This document shows positions 6,964-18,600 of a DNA stretch of 23,107 nt, piece by piece (positions within the stretch are counted from its first letter, which is position 1; every line of letters starts with the position of its first letter). Below the pieces are notes generated by a model. That model had not been told where the DNA came from and did not search any database. It was given only the letters and a program-made list of their open reading frames with translations. Origin of the DNA: a virus; IMG/VR virus record IMGVR_UViG_3300034374_012237, positions 1 to 23,107 of that record; one strand, given 5' to 3'. The position numbers and the translations under genes are program-made.

Positions 6964-8112
6964 ATGGCAAACATTCCTATTTGGCCCGGCTCATCTTCAT
7001 TTTTCCCAGGAGAAACACCTTTTGGGTTTTATGATAATGACCCTGATTTTCAAACAGACGCTGATAAAGTAGCAAAATTTTGTGGTTTGCGTTTAGGTTA
7101 CCCTATTGAAAACGTAGAATTACAAGATGTTAATTTTTATACTGCTTTTGAACAAGCTGTCACAGTATACGGTAATGAACTATATGCTTTTAATGTTAGA
7201 GATAATTATTTATCTTTAGAAGGAGCATCAACTGGGTCCAATTTAAATAAATCCCTTATTACACCTAATTTAGAAGGTGTTATACGCATGTCCCAACAAT
7301 ATGCCTCCGAAGCAGGTACCGGAGGAAATTACAATTGGTATAGCGGTTCAGTTACATTAACAGGAAGTATTCAAGATTATGATTTAGGAGCTTGGGCCAC
7401 TGATAATAATATTTCAGGCGGTTTAGAAATTAAAAAAATATGGTATGAAGATGTACCTGCTGTTTCTGAACTATATAGTCCGTGGGCCGGTATATTACCG
7501 GGTGCTGCTAGCGCTGTAGGTTTAGTAGGTATTGCCGGATATGGTCCTTCAACTAACTTCTTATTAATGCCTTTAAGTTATGATTTACAAAACATTCAGG
7601 CTATTGAAATGTCAAATCAAGTTAGATTATCTAACTACACATTCCAATTAATTAATAATAAATTAAGAATATTCCCTATACCAGGTACAGGAGATGAAGG
7701 AACTAATTTGTGGTTTCAATATTCTATTATAGATGAAAAATATGATGCTTCTATAACACCTACATCTAAAGTAAATAATGTATCAAATGTTCCTTATGGG
7801 AATCCAACATATGAACAAATAAATTCTGTAGGTAGAAGTTGGATTTTTGAATATACATTAGCCTTAGCTAAAGAAATGTTAGGGTATGTTAGAGGTAAAT
7901 ATGGAACTATACCTATTCCTGGAGCTGAAGTAACATTAAACCAAAGTGATTTAATAGCTGCGGCAACTTCTGAAAAAGAAGCTTTAATCACTAGATTAAG
8001 AGATTACTTTGATTCAACTTCTCGTCAAGCATTACTTGAAAGAAGGGCAGCAGAATCAGCAGCTCGCGTTAATGAAATTAATCAGGTTCCAATGACAATT
8101 TTTATAGGATAA
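6964..8112 (+). CDS. 13: Neck protein, gp13-like
   Basis: This is probably the head-completion/neck protein that joins the filled head to the tail. The segment AKFCGLRLGYPIENVELQDVNFY and the following FEQAVTVYGNELYAFN match the N-terminal pattern of T4 gp13 (a LRRLGAPIINVELTPDQIY-like region followed by ALELYGEYHF). The 382-residue length is greater than T4 gp13 (309). A longer frame starts at 6922, but it begins inside the terminator hairpin and would add a hydrophobic artefact, so I use MANIPIW at 6964. The C-terminal third is helical and charged. The stop is one base from the next ATG, and the next two genes are gp14- and gp15-like, reproducing T4 order. Confidence 0.78.
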   Translation: MANIPIWPGSSSFFPGETPFGFYDNDPDFQTDADKVAKFCGLRLGYPIENVELQDVNFYTAFEQAVTVYGNELYAFNVRDNYLSLEGASTGSNLNKSLITPNLEGVIRMSQQYASEAGTGGNYNWYSGSVTLTGSIQDYDLGAWATDNNISGGLEIKKIWYEDVPAVSELYSPWAGILPGAASAVGLVGIAGYGPSTNFLLMPLSYDLQNIQAIEMSNQVRLSNYTFQLINNKLRIFPIPGTGDEGTNLWFQYSIIDEKYDASITPTSKVNNVSNVPYGNPTYEQINSVGRSWIFEYTLALAKEMLGYVRGKYGTIPIPGAEVTLNQSDLIAAATSEKEALITRLRDYFDSTSRQALLERRAAESAARVNEINQVPMTIFIG

Positions 8113-8113
8113 T

Positions 8114-8635
8114 ATGGCATTATTTGGTGAAAGTAGAGATATAAGCATGTTCAGACACATTAACCGTGAGTTAATGCAAAACATTATCTCTGAACAAGTA
8201 GTATTCTATAAATATAACTTAACTAAAACCAATGTTAATATGTATGGTGAGGCAAGTGAAGGAAGATATTTCCAAGATCCTGTTTTACTATATGCTTTAG
8301 TTGAAAGATCCCCCCAATCAAATCCAGTAGATGAATTTGGTGTTCAGTTTGATTATGCTTTAATCTTTAGATTTTTAGTTGATGACTTAACTGATTTAAG
8401 TATATTCCCTGATGTTGGAGATGTGGTTATGTATTATGAAGGATATTGGGAAATAGATAGTATAAACTCTACACAGTTCTTTGTAGGTAAAAACCCAGCT
8501 TATCCTTATAATGACTCAACAGGAACAAACCCATTAGAAACTGACTTAGGTTCTTTTGGTTATAATGTATCATCAATATGTTCAGCGCACTACGTACCAG
8601 CTGATCGCTTGAACATTGTTAAACAACGTTTATAA
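8114..8635 (+). CDS. 14: Neck protein, gp14-like
   Basis: A probable second neck/head-completion protein of 173 residues, shorter than T4 gp14 (256). The N terminus (SMFRHINRELMQNIISEQVVFYK) has the pattern seen in gp14 relatives of marine phages. The core FGVQFDYALIFRFLVDDL, then FPDVGDVVMYYEGYWEIDSI and FFVGKNP, parallels the T4 gp14 series of FGMQ, EGDLIYFP, FEINWV and QLGQN. It starts one base after the gp13 stop and its own stop shares an A with the gp15 ATG, so the three genes are almost certainly translated together. A weak AGGA four bases before the ATG is the only candidate Shine-Dalgarno in this part of the window. Confidence 0.8.
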   Translation: MALFGESRDISMFRHINRELMQNIISEQVVFYKYNLTKTNVNMYGEASEGRYFQDPVLLYALVERSPQSNPVDEFGVQFDYALIFRFLVDDLTDLSIFPDVGDVVMYYEGYWEIDSINSTQFFVGKNPAYPYNDSTGTNPLETDLGSFGYNVSSICSAHYVPADRLNIVKQRL

Positions 8636-9585
8636 TGGCTGTAAAAGGAAGAAAACCAATACCAAAGACCCAAAGAGAAATAAGTAATTCTCTTATAACT
8701 CCTTATGATAAGGAAAATGGAAATCCTAATTTAGCCAATCCTAATTTGGATAATGAAGTTAATAGATCACAACAGATTTCATTTAAAGGAGATACAACAA
8801 AACCATTTTCTGTTAGTATTCAAGACATAGATGAAGCTGTATTCTATTATCTTAGAGAAGTTATTAAACCTTTTGTTATACAAAACGGTGTTAGAATTCC
8901 TGTTCCTGTGATTTATGGTGCCCCTGAGAAATGGAAATCATTTCAAAAAGACGGTTATTATAGAGACTTAAATGGAGAAATTATGGCTCCATTAATCATG
9001 TTTAAACGTACAGGAATTAATAAAAATAGAAGTATAGCTAATAAATTAGATGCTAACTTACCTTATAATTATGGTGTGTTTACTAAAGGTTACAATTCAA
9101 AAAATGCTTATGATAACTTTAATGTTTTAAATAATAGAACACCTAACAAAGTTTATTATTCAGTTGTAGTTCCTGATTATGTAACAGTAAGCTATCAATT
9201 TGCTGTGTTTACATATTATGTAGAACAACAAAATAAAATAGTTGAAGCCATTGAATACGCTTCAGACTCATATTGGGGTGACCCAGAACGCTTTAAATTT
9301 AAAGCTATGATAGATTCTTTTGGTTTCCAAACAGAATTATCAGATAGTAATGAAAGAGTAGTACGTAGTACTTTCGATTTAAGCCTAAATGGCTATATTA
9401 TACCAGACGTTATACAAAAAGACATGAACGCGCAAAAGAAATCATACGAAGCTTCTAAAATTATATTTTCAGTTGAAGCGACAAATAATGAAGGAATATT
9501 CCTTGGAGTAGAACAAGATGGACGTTTAGTCACACCTACTGTTGGGGAAAAAGAAACTCAAAACAGATCTACATCCATCGGGTAA
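8635..9585 (+). CDS. 15: Tail sheath stabiliser/completion protein, gp15-like
   Basis: This is probably the cap at the head-proximal end of the contractile tail, which in T4 is a gp15 hexamer that stabilises the sheath and contacts gp13/gp14. Matches to the T4 pattern run in order: IPVPVIYGAPEKWKSF (T4 has RVPITYASKEHF); SYQFAVFTYYVEQQNKIVEAI (T4 has ELSIFTRYEDDMFQIVEQI); and VVRSTFDLSLNGYIIPDV (T4 has RIEWSLTFEVNGWMYPPV). The length is 316 residues against 272 in T4, with an added Pro/Asn-rich N-terminal 60 residues. It overlaps the previous stop by one base. The gene is followed within about 20 bases by the start of the giant fibre gene. Confidence 0.82.
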   Translation: MAVKGRKPIPKTQREISNSLITPYDKENGNPNLANPNLDNEVNRSQQISFKGDTTKPFSVSIQDIDEAVFYYLREVIKPFVIQNGVRIPVPVIYGAPEKWKSFQKDGYYRDLNGEIMAPLIMFKRTGINKNRSIANKLDANLPYNYGVFTKGYNSKNAYDNFNVLNNRTPNKVYYSVVVPDYVTVSYQFAVFTYYVEQQNKIVEAIEYASDSYWGDPERFKFKAMIDSFGFQTELSDSNERVVRSTFDLSLNGYIIPDVIQKDMNAQKKSYEASKIIFSVEATNNEGIFLGVEQDGRLVTPTVGEKETQNRSTSIG

Positions 9586-9589
9586 GGCT

Positions 9590-9606
9590 AATATTTATTA
9601 TAAATA
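9590..9606 (+). promoter_or_regulatory. T4-late-like promoter box before the giant fibre gene
   Basis: AATATTTATTATAAATA includes a perfect TATAAATA at 9599-9606, two bases before the ATG at 9608. Canonical T4 spacing would place the transcript start near 9612, inside the gene. Either initiation spacing differs in this phage or the box works otherwise. It is nearly identical to the box at 21420, before the second collagen-like gene. Confidence 0.5.
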
Positions 9607-9607
9607 A

Positions 9608-12600
9608 ATGGCTAAAGTTAGATATCTTGATCAGGTACCCGTTGGTGTTTACAATACAGCTGGCTCCGGCGGTACTGGTGCTATTGATATATATTATACT
9701 GGCTCCTTAATAAAAGCTAGTGCTCCTTTTATCAATTTTACCGGCTCAGCTGAAGCTTTCACAGAAGTAATATCTGGGACTGAAGGAGTAACAGTTTATA
9801 TATCAGGTTCAGGAGTTGGATTTCCATTCTCAGGATCAGCAGTAATTACAGGTTCATTAGTAATTTCAGGTTCAGCAGAACCTATTATAATTCAAACATT
9901 ACCATATGAAGCTAGTCCTTCATATGTTGTAACATATGTTCCTGCCTCAGGAGTATTAGAATATTCTGATATGCCATCAGATGGTACTTCAGGTTCAAGC
10001 GGCTCTTCAGGAACAAGCGGTAGCTCAGGTTCATCCGGCACTTCAGGAAGTTCTGGTTCTAGTGGAACAAGTGGTTCTTCAGGAACATCAGGTTCTAGTG
10101 GAACATCTGGCTCAAGTGGTTCTAGTGGTACATCAGGTTCATCAGGCTCATCTGGTTCAAGTGGTACTAGCGGCTCATCAGGTTCATCTGGCACTTCAGG
10201 TAGTTCAGGTTCAAGTGGTTCAAGTGGAACAAGTGGTTCATCTGGCTCTTCAGGTACTTCTGGTTCTTCAGGAACATCAGGTTCATCTGGCACTTCAGGC
10301 AGCTCAGGTTCAAGTGGTTCATCAGGAACAAGTGGCTCTTCAGGTTCATCTGGCACTTCTGGTTCCTCAGGTACATCAGGCTCAAGTGGCACTTCAGGTT
10401 CATCTGGAACCTCAGGTTCTTCAGGTTCATCAGGTACTAGTGGCTCTTCAGGTTCATCAGGTTCATCAGGTTCTAGTGGTTCAAGTGGAACTTCTGGTTC
10501 ATCTGGATCTAGTGGAACCTCAGGAAGCTCAGGCTCATCTGGCTCATCAGGCTCAAGTGGAACTAGTGGTAGTTCAGGCTCATCAGGAACCTCAGGTTCT
10601 TCAGGGTCTAGTGGAACATCAGGAGTTAGTGGTATATCAAGTGGATTAGTTTATTATTATGACGGACCAACAGCATCACAAACAGTTCCTATAACATCTT
10701 TAATTACCGATGATTTAATTTTATTCCCTAATACAGGATCACAAACAACTATTTCAACAACAAGTTTTGATCCTGCGGATGGAGACACTGAAATAGTTCA
10801 ATATGTTACTCCATCAGCATCTTTAGCTACAACAGTAATAGTTCCTGGGTTATGGGTAAATAATTTATTTGCACAAAGAACAGCTGGAACAGGTACTCTT
10901 GTTTATTGGATTGTTATTGATGAAATGCAATCTAATGGAACAACTCTTATTGCTAATATTGCATCAGGAAATGCTGGTTCGGGTACTCCTATTACTAATA
11001 CCCAAAACAATTATATTTATTCTTTATATGTTCCTTCATATGTTTTAGCATCAGTTAACTCAAGAATTAGAGTTAGTGTTTACGCAAACACAACAGGTAA
11101 TAATACTGCGTTTGATATTGAAATGAGAGATAATACTCTCTCAAACATAGTAACAACATTAGCTGCTAATATAGCTGGAACTTCAGGAACAAGCGGTAGC
11201 TCAGGTTCATCTGGCACTTCAGGAAGTTCTGGTTCTAGTGGAACAAGCGGTTCTTCAGGTTCATCTGGTACTTCTGGGTCATCAGGATCTAGTGGTACTA
11301 GTGGCAGTTCAGGTTCTAGCGGAACAAGCGGTTCTTCTGGCTCTTCAGGAACTTCAGGTATAGATGGAACAAGCGGCTCATCAGGATCTAGTGGTACATC
11401 AGGTAGTTCAGGTTCTTCTGGAACTAGTGGCTCATCTGGTACTTCTGGTTCATCAGGTTCAAGCGGAACTTCAGGTTCATCTGGAAGTTCAGGTACTTCT
11501 GGCTCATCAGGTAGTTCAGGTACTTCAGGCTCATCAGGCACTTCAGGCTCATCAGGCACTTCAGGCTCATCTGGAAGTTCAGGTACATCTGGTTCATCAG
11601 GTTCATCAGGAACAAGCGGCTCATCAGGTAGTTCAGGTACTTCTGGCTCATCAGGTAGTTCAGGTACCTCTGGTTCATCAGGTACCTCTGGCTCATCAGG
11701 TAGTTCAGGTACTTCAGGTTCATCAGGTAGCTCTGGTTCTTCAGGTACCTCTGGTTCATCTGGTTCTAGTGGAACAAGCGGTTCATCTGGTACTAGTGGT
11801 AGTTCAGGTACTTCAGGTTCATCCGGTACTTCAGGTAGTTCTGGTTCTAGTGGAACTAGCGGTTCATCAGGCACTTCAGGTAGCTCTGGTTCTTCAGGCA
11901 CTTCAGGCTCATCAGGTTCATCAGGTACAAGTGGCTCAAGTGGCAGCTCAGGTACTTCAGGTATAAGTGGTGTTAATGGAACTTCAGGTTCTAGCGGCAC
12001 TTCAGGTTCTTCAGGAACCTCAGGCTCATCAGGCAGTTCAGGAACTAGTGGTTCTAGTGGTACTTCTGGTTCATCTGGATCAAGTGGCACCTCAGGTTCA
12101 TCTGGAACTTCAGGTAGTTCAGGTTCATCAGGAACAAGTGGTTCAAGTGGTTCAAGTGGTTCTTCAGGAACTAGTGGCTCATCAGGCTCATCAGGTACAA
12201 GTGGCTCATCAGGCAGCTCAGGTACTTCAGGTATAAGTGGTGTAAATGGTACTAGCGGTTCTTCAGGAACCTCAGGTTCAAGTGGTACTTCAGGCAGCTC
12301 AGGTTCATCAGGAACATCAGGTGTTGACGGTACTTCTGGATCAAGTGGCACCTCAGGTTCATCTGGAAGTTCAGGAACTTCAGGTTCATCAGGAACAAGT
12401 GGTTCTTCAGGAACTTCAGGTTCAAGTGGTTCAAGCGGAACAAGTGGCTCAAGTGGTTCTTCTGGGACAAGTGGTTCATCAGGTACTTCAGGTTCATCAG
12501 GTACCTCAGGCTCATCAGGCAGCAGTGGTACATCAGGTATAAGTGGAGTAAACGGAACTAGCGGCTCATCAGGATCAAGTGGAACATCAGGTTCTTCCGG

Positions 12601-15600
12601 TTCATCAGGAACATCTGGTTCTTCTGGAACATCTGGCTCAAGCGGAACTAGTGGTTCATCAGGTTCATCTGGCACTTCAGGTTCATCAGGTTCTAGTGGA
12701 ACTTCAGGTTCATCAGGTAGTTCAGGAACTAGTGGCTCAAGTGGAACAAGTGGTTCCTCAGGAACTAGCGGCTCATCAGGTTCATCAGGTACAAGCGGCT
12801 CAAGTGGCAGCTCAGGTACTTCAGGTATATCAGGTGTAAACGGTACATCTGGCTCAAGCGGAACAAGCGGTTCTTCAGGAACTAGCGGTTCATCAGGTTC
12901 TAGTGGTACTTCAGGAAGCTCTGGTTCTTCAGGAACTAGTGGTTCATCAGGTACTTCAGGCTCTTCAGGTTCATCAGGAACTAGTGGATCTAGTGGGACA
13001 TCTGGTTCTTCAGGAACAAGTGGATCTTCTGGTTCATCAGGAACTAGCGGTAGTTCAGGTTCATCAGGAACTAGTGGTTCATCAGGCTCGTCAGGAACTA
13101 GTGGAATTTCAGGTATAAATGGTACTAGTGGTTCATCAGGAACTAGCGGTAGTTCAGGAACATCAGGTTCATCAGGTTCATCTGGAACAAGCGGTTCAAG
13201 CGGAAGTTCAGGTACATCTGGTTCATCAGGTACTTCAGGAAGTTCAGGTTCAAGTGGTTCATCAGGAACTAGCGGTTCATCAGGTTCATCAGGTACTAGC
13301 GGTTCTAGTGGAACTAGTGGTTCTTCAGGAACATCAGGTAGTTCCGGTTCATCAGGTACTTCAGGTTCATCTGGTTCCTCAGGTTCAAGTGGATCTTCAG
13401 GTTCATCTGGTTCAAGTGGTACATCAGGTAGCTCAGGTACTAGTGGTTCTTCTGGTTCATCAGGCACTTCAGGCTCATCGGGTTCAAGTGGAACTAGTGG
13501 TTCTTCAGGTTCAAGTGGCACTTCAGGTATAAGTGGTATAAATGGTACCTCTGGTTCATCAGGAACTAGTGGCTCATCAGGAACTTCTGGCTCAAGTGGT
13601 TCATCAGGAACTAGCGGTAGTTCAGGTTCATCAGGAACTTCAGGAAGTTCAGGTACATCTGGTTCATCTGGTTCATCTGGTTCATCTGGTTCAAGCGGAA
13701 CAAGCGGTTCTAGCGGTACTTCAGGATCAAGTGGTTCAAGCGGAACTTCAGGTTCATCTGGTTCTTCTGGTACAAGCGGAAGTAGTGGTACAAGTGGCTC
13801 GTCAGGAACAAGTGGAAGCTCAGGCTCATCAGGAAGTTCAGGTTCAAGCGGTTCATCAGGAACTTCAGGCTCGTCAGGAACAAGTGGAAGCTCAGGTACT
13901 TCAGGATCAAGTGGCTCATCAGGTACTAGTGGTTCATCAGGAAGCAGTGGTACTTCAGGTATAAGTGGTGTAAACGGAACTAGTGGTAGTTCTGGTTCAT
14001 CAGGCACAAGCGGTAGTTCAGGTTCAAGTGGTTCAAGTGGAACAAGTGGTTCTTCTGGTTCTTCAGGTACTTCTGGTTCTTCAGGAACATCAGGTTCATC
14101 TGGCACTTCAGGCAGCTCAGGTTCAAGTGGTTCATCAGGAACAAGTGGCTCTTCAGGAAGCAGTGGTACTTCAGGGTCAAGTGGATCAAGCGGCACTTCA
14201 GGTAGTTCAGGTTCAAGTGGAACTAGCGGTTCATCAGGTAGTTCAGGCAGCTCAGGTAGTTCAGGTTCATCAGGAACAAGTGGTTCTTCTGGTTCATCAG
14301 GAACAAGTGGTTCTTCAGGTTCATCAGGAACATCTGGCTCAAGTGGTTCATCAGGTAGCTCAGGCACTTCAGGTATAAGCGGTGTAAACGGAACTTCAGG
14401 TTCAAGTGGTTCAAGTGGAACAAGTGGTTCATCTGGCTCTTCAGGAACAAGTGGCTCTTCAGGTTCATCAGGAACTAGTGGCTCATCAGGTAGTTCTGGC
14501 TCATCTGGTACTTCAGGTTCATCAGGTAGTTCAGGAACTAGTGGTTCATCTGGCACTAGTGGTTCATCAGGTTCTTCAGGAACTTCTGGCTCATCAGGCT
14601 CATCTGGTTCATCTGGTACTTCAGGATCATCAGGTTCATCAGGTACTTCTGGTTCAAGTGGCTCATCAGGAACAAGTGGTTCTTCAGGTTCATCAGGAAC
14701 TAGTGGTAGTTCAGGTTCAAGTGGTTCATCTGGCACATCTGGTAGTTCAGGGAGTTCAGGCACTTCAGGTTCAAGTGGCTCATCAGGAACTTCAGGTATA
14801 TCAGGTGTAAATGGAACTAGCGGATCTTCAGGTTCATCAGGAACAAGTGGCTCAAGTGGTTCTAGTGGAACTAGTGGTTCATCAGGATCTAGTGGAACAA
14901 GCGGTAGTTCAGGTTCATCAGGAACTAGCGGCTCATCAGGTTCATCAGGAACATCAGGTAGTTCAGGTTCATCCGGAACAAGTGGTTCTTCAGGCACGTC
15001 TGGTTCTTCAGGAACTAGCGGTTCATCTGGAACATCTGGCTCATCAGGTTCATCAGGTACATCTGGCTCATCAGGTAGTTCTGGCTCATCTGGTACTTCA
15101 GGTTCATCAGGAACAAGTGGTTCATCAGGATCAAGCGGTACCTCAGGATCAAGTGGTTCATCAGGAACTAGCGGTTCTAGTGGCTCATCAGGTACATCCG
15201 GAAGCTCAGGCTCATCCGGCACATCAGGTATAAGCGGTGTTAATGGAACATCAGGTAGCTCAGGAACATCAGGTTCATCTGGTACTTCAGGTTCAAGCGG
15301 AACTTCAGGTTCTTCAGGTTCATCTGGAACTAGTGGTAGCTCAGGTTCTTCAGGTACATCAGGTTCAAGTGGAACAAGTGGTTCAAGCGGAACAAGTGGT
15401 TCATCTGGAAGTTCTGGAACAAGCGGTTCTTCTGGTTCAAGTGGAACATCAGGAAGTTCAGGTACATCAGGTTCTTCTGGTTCAAGCGGAACTTCAGGTT
15501 CATCTGGCTCATCTGGAACTAGTGGTTCTTCTGGTTCAAGTGGTACTAGTGGTTCATCTGGAACAAGCGGTTCAAGTGGAACTTCAGGTTCAAGTGGTTC

Positions 15601-18600
15601 ATCAGGAACCAGTGGTAGTTCAGGTTCATCAGGAACTAGCGGCTCATCAGGTTCATCAGGAACATCAGGTAGTTCAGGTTCATCCGGAACAAGTGGTTCT
15701 TCAGGTTCATCAGGTACTAGTGGTTCATCTGGTTCATCTGGTTCAAGCGGAACTTCTGGTTCATCAGGTTCATCAGGTACTTCTGGTTCATCAGGAAGCA
15801 GTGGTACTTCAGGTATAAGCGGTGTTAATGGAACAAGTGGTTCAAGCGGTTCTTCAGGTTCATCAGGATCTTCAGGTACAAGCGGTTCATCAGGTTCAAG
15901 TGGCACAAGCGGTTCAAGTGGTAGTTCAGGTACAAGCGGTTCATCAGGTTCATCAGGGTCCTCAGGTACAAGTGGTTCATCCGGCTCATCAGGAACATCA
16001 GGTTCTTCAGGAACATCTGGTAGTTCAGGTTCTTCAGGAACTAGTGGTTCATCTGGCTCATCTGGCTCATCAGGTACTAGTGGCTCATCAGGCTCATCTG
16101 GTACTTCAGGTTCTTCAGGCACTAGTGGTTCAAGTGGTTCATCAGGTACATCAGGTAGTTCTGGCAGCTCAGGAACTTCTGGCTCATCAGGCTCATCTGG
16201 AACTTCTGGCTCATCAGGTAGCAGTGGTACTTCAGGTATAAGCGGTGTAAACGGAACTTCTGGTTCATCAGGTTCATCAGGAACTTCAGGTTCATCAGGG
16301 TCCTCAGGTACAAGTGGTTCATCTGGTTCTTCAGGCACCTCTGGTTCTTCTGGCTCATCTGGAACTTCTGGTTCATCAGGATCTAGTGGTACTAGCGGTT
16401 CAAGTGGTTCTTCAGGAACTAGTGGTTCATCTGGTTCATCTGGTTCAAGTGGTACATCAGGTTCTTCAGGTTCTTCAGGTACAAGTGGATCAAGTGGAAC
16501 CTCAGGCAGCTCAGGTTCATCAGGAACTTCAGGATCATCAGGCAGTTCAGGTTCAAGTGGAACAAGCGGAAGTTCAGGATCTTCAGGTACTTCAGGTTCA
16601 TCTGGCTCATCTGGATCAAGTGGAACTTCAGGTTCATCAGGATCTTCAGGTACAAGTGGCTCATCAGGAACTAGTGGAAGTTCAGGTTCATCAGGTACTT
16701 CTGGTTCTAGTGGTTCTAGCGGCTCAAGCGGAACAAGTGGTTCAAGCGGTAGTTCAGGTACCTCAGGCTCATCTGGTTCTTCAGGTACATCAGGTATAAG
16801 TGGTGTTAATGGAACTAGCGGTTCATCTGGATCAAGTGGAACATCAGGTTCAAGTGGTTCATCAGGAACAAGTGGTTCAAGTGGTTCTTCTGGGACAAGT
16901 GGTTCAAGCGGAACATCAGGTAGCTCAGGTTCTTCAGGTACAAGTGGATCAAGTGGAACCTCAGGCAGCTCAGGTTCATCAGGAACTTCAGGATCATCAG
17001 GCAGTTCAGGTTCAAGTGGAACATCAGGTTCAAGTGGTTCATCAGGAACAAGTGGTTCAAGTGGTTCTTCTGGGACAAGTGGTTCAAGCGGAACATCAGG
17101 TAGCTCAGGTACTTCAGGTTCAAGTGGAAGTTCAGGAACTTCAGGTTCATCAGGTTCATCAGGAACAAGTGGATCATCAGGTACTTCAGGCTCATCAGGC
17201 AGTTCAGGTACTTCAGGAAGTTCTGGTTCTTCAGGTACAAGCGGTTCATCTGGTACTTCAGGTTCAAGTGGAACTAGTGGTTCATCTGGTTCATCAGGAT
17301 CATCTGGTTCTTCAGGAACTTCTGGCTCTTCAGGAACTAGTGGTTCATCAGGAACATCAGGTTCAAGTGGTTCATCAGGTACATCAGGCAGCTCAGGTAG
17401 CTCAGGTACATCAGGCATATCAGGTGTAAATGGAACAAGCGGTTCATCAGGAACTTCAGGTTCTAGTGGTTCATCAGGAACAAGCGGTTCATCAGGAACT
17501 TCAGGTTCATCTGGAACAAGTGGTAGTTCAGGTTCAAGTGGAACATCAGGCAGCTCAGGTTCAAGCGGAACTAGTGGTTCAAGCGGTTCATCAGGCACTT
17601 CAGGTTCATCTGGATCTAGTGGAACAAGTGGTTCAAGTGGTACTTCAGGTTCATCAGGCACTTCAGGTTCATCTGGTTCATCAGGTACTAGTGGTTCAAG
17701 CGGTTCATCAGGAACAAGCGGTTCAAGCGGTACTTCAGGTAGTTCAGGTACTTCAGGATCATCTGGCTCAAGTGGTACTTCAGGTTCATCTGGTTCAAGC
17801 GGAACTAGTGGTTCATCAGGTTCATCAGGTACTTCAGGATCTTCAGGATCTTCAGGTACTTCAGGTATAAGTGGTGTTAATGGTACTTCTGGTTCCTCAG
17901 GAACTAGCGGTTCATCAGGCACTTCAGGTTCAAGTGGTTCATCAGGAACTAGTGGATCAAGTGGTTCTAGCGGGACAAGTGGTTCAAGCGGTTCATCTGG
18001 AACATCAGGTTCTTCTGGTTCCTCAGGAACTAGTGGCTCAAGCGGTACTAGTGGAAGCTCAGGCTCATCAGGAACATCTGGTAGTTCTGGTAGTTCAGGT
18101 ACTAGTGGTAGTTCTGGTACTTCAGGTTCAAGCGGAACTAGTGGTTCATCAGGTTCATCAGGAACTTCTGGCTCATCTGGTTCATCAGGAATATCAGGAA
18201 GTTCAGGAACATCTGGCTCAAGCGGCTCATCAGGAACTAGTGGTTCTTCAGGTTCAAGTGGAACTAGTGGTTCTAGTGGAACTTCAGGTTCTTCAGGAAC
18301 AAGTGGTTCTAGTGGCACTTCAGGTTCAAGTGGCTCATCAGGAACTTCTGGATCAAGCGGTTCATCAGGTACATCAGGCTCAAGTGGCTCAAGTGGTTCA
18401 AGTGGTACTTCAGGAAGCTCAGGTTCAAGCGGAACAAGCGGCTCATCAGGAACTAGTGGTTCATCTGGCTCAAGTGGAACATCAGGTTCATCAGGAACAA
18501 GCGGCTCATCAGGAACAAGTGGAAGCTCTGGAACATCAGGTTCTAGTGGCTCATCAGGTACAAGTGGCTCATCAGGTAGCTCAGGTACCTCAGGTATATC

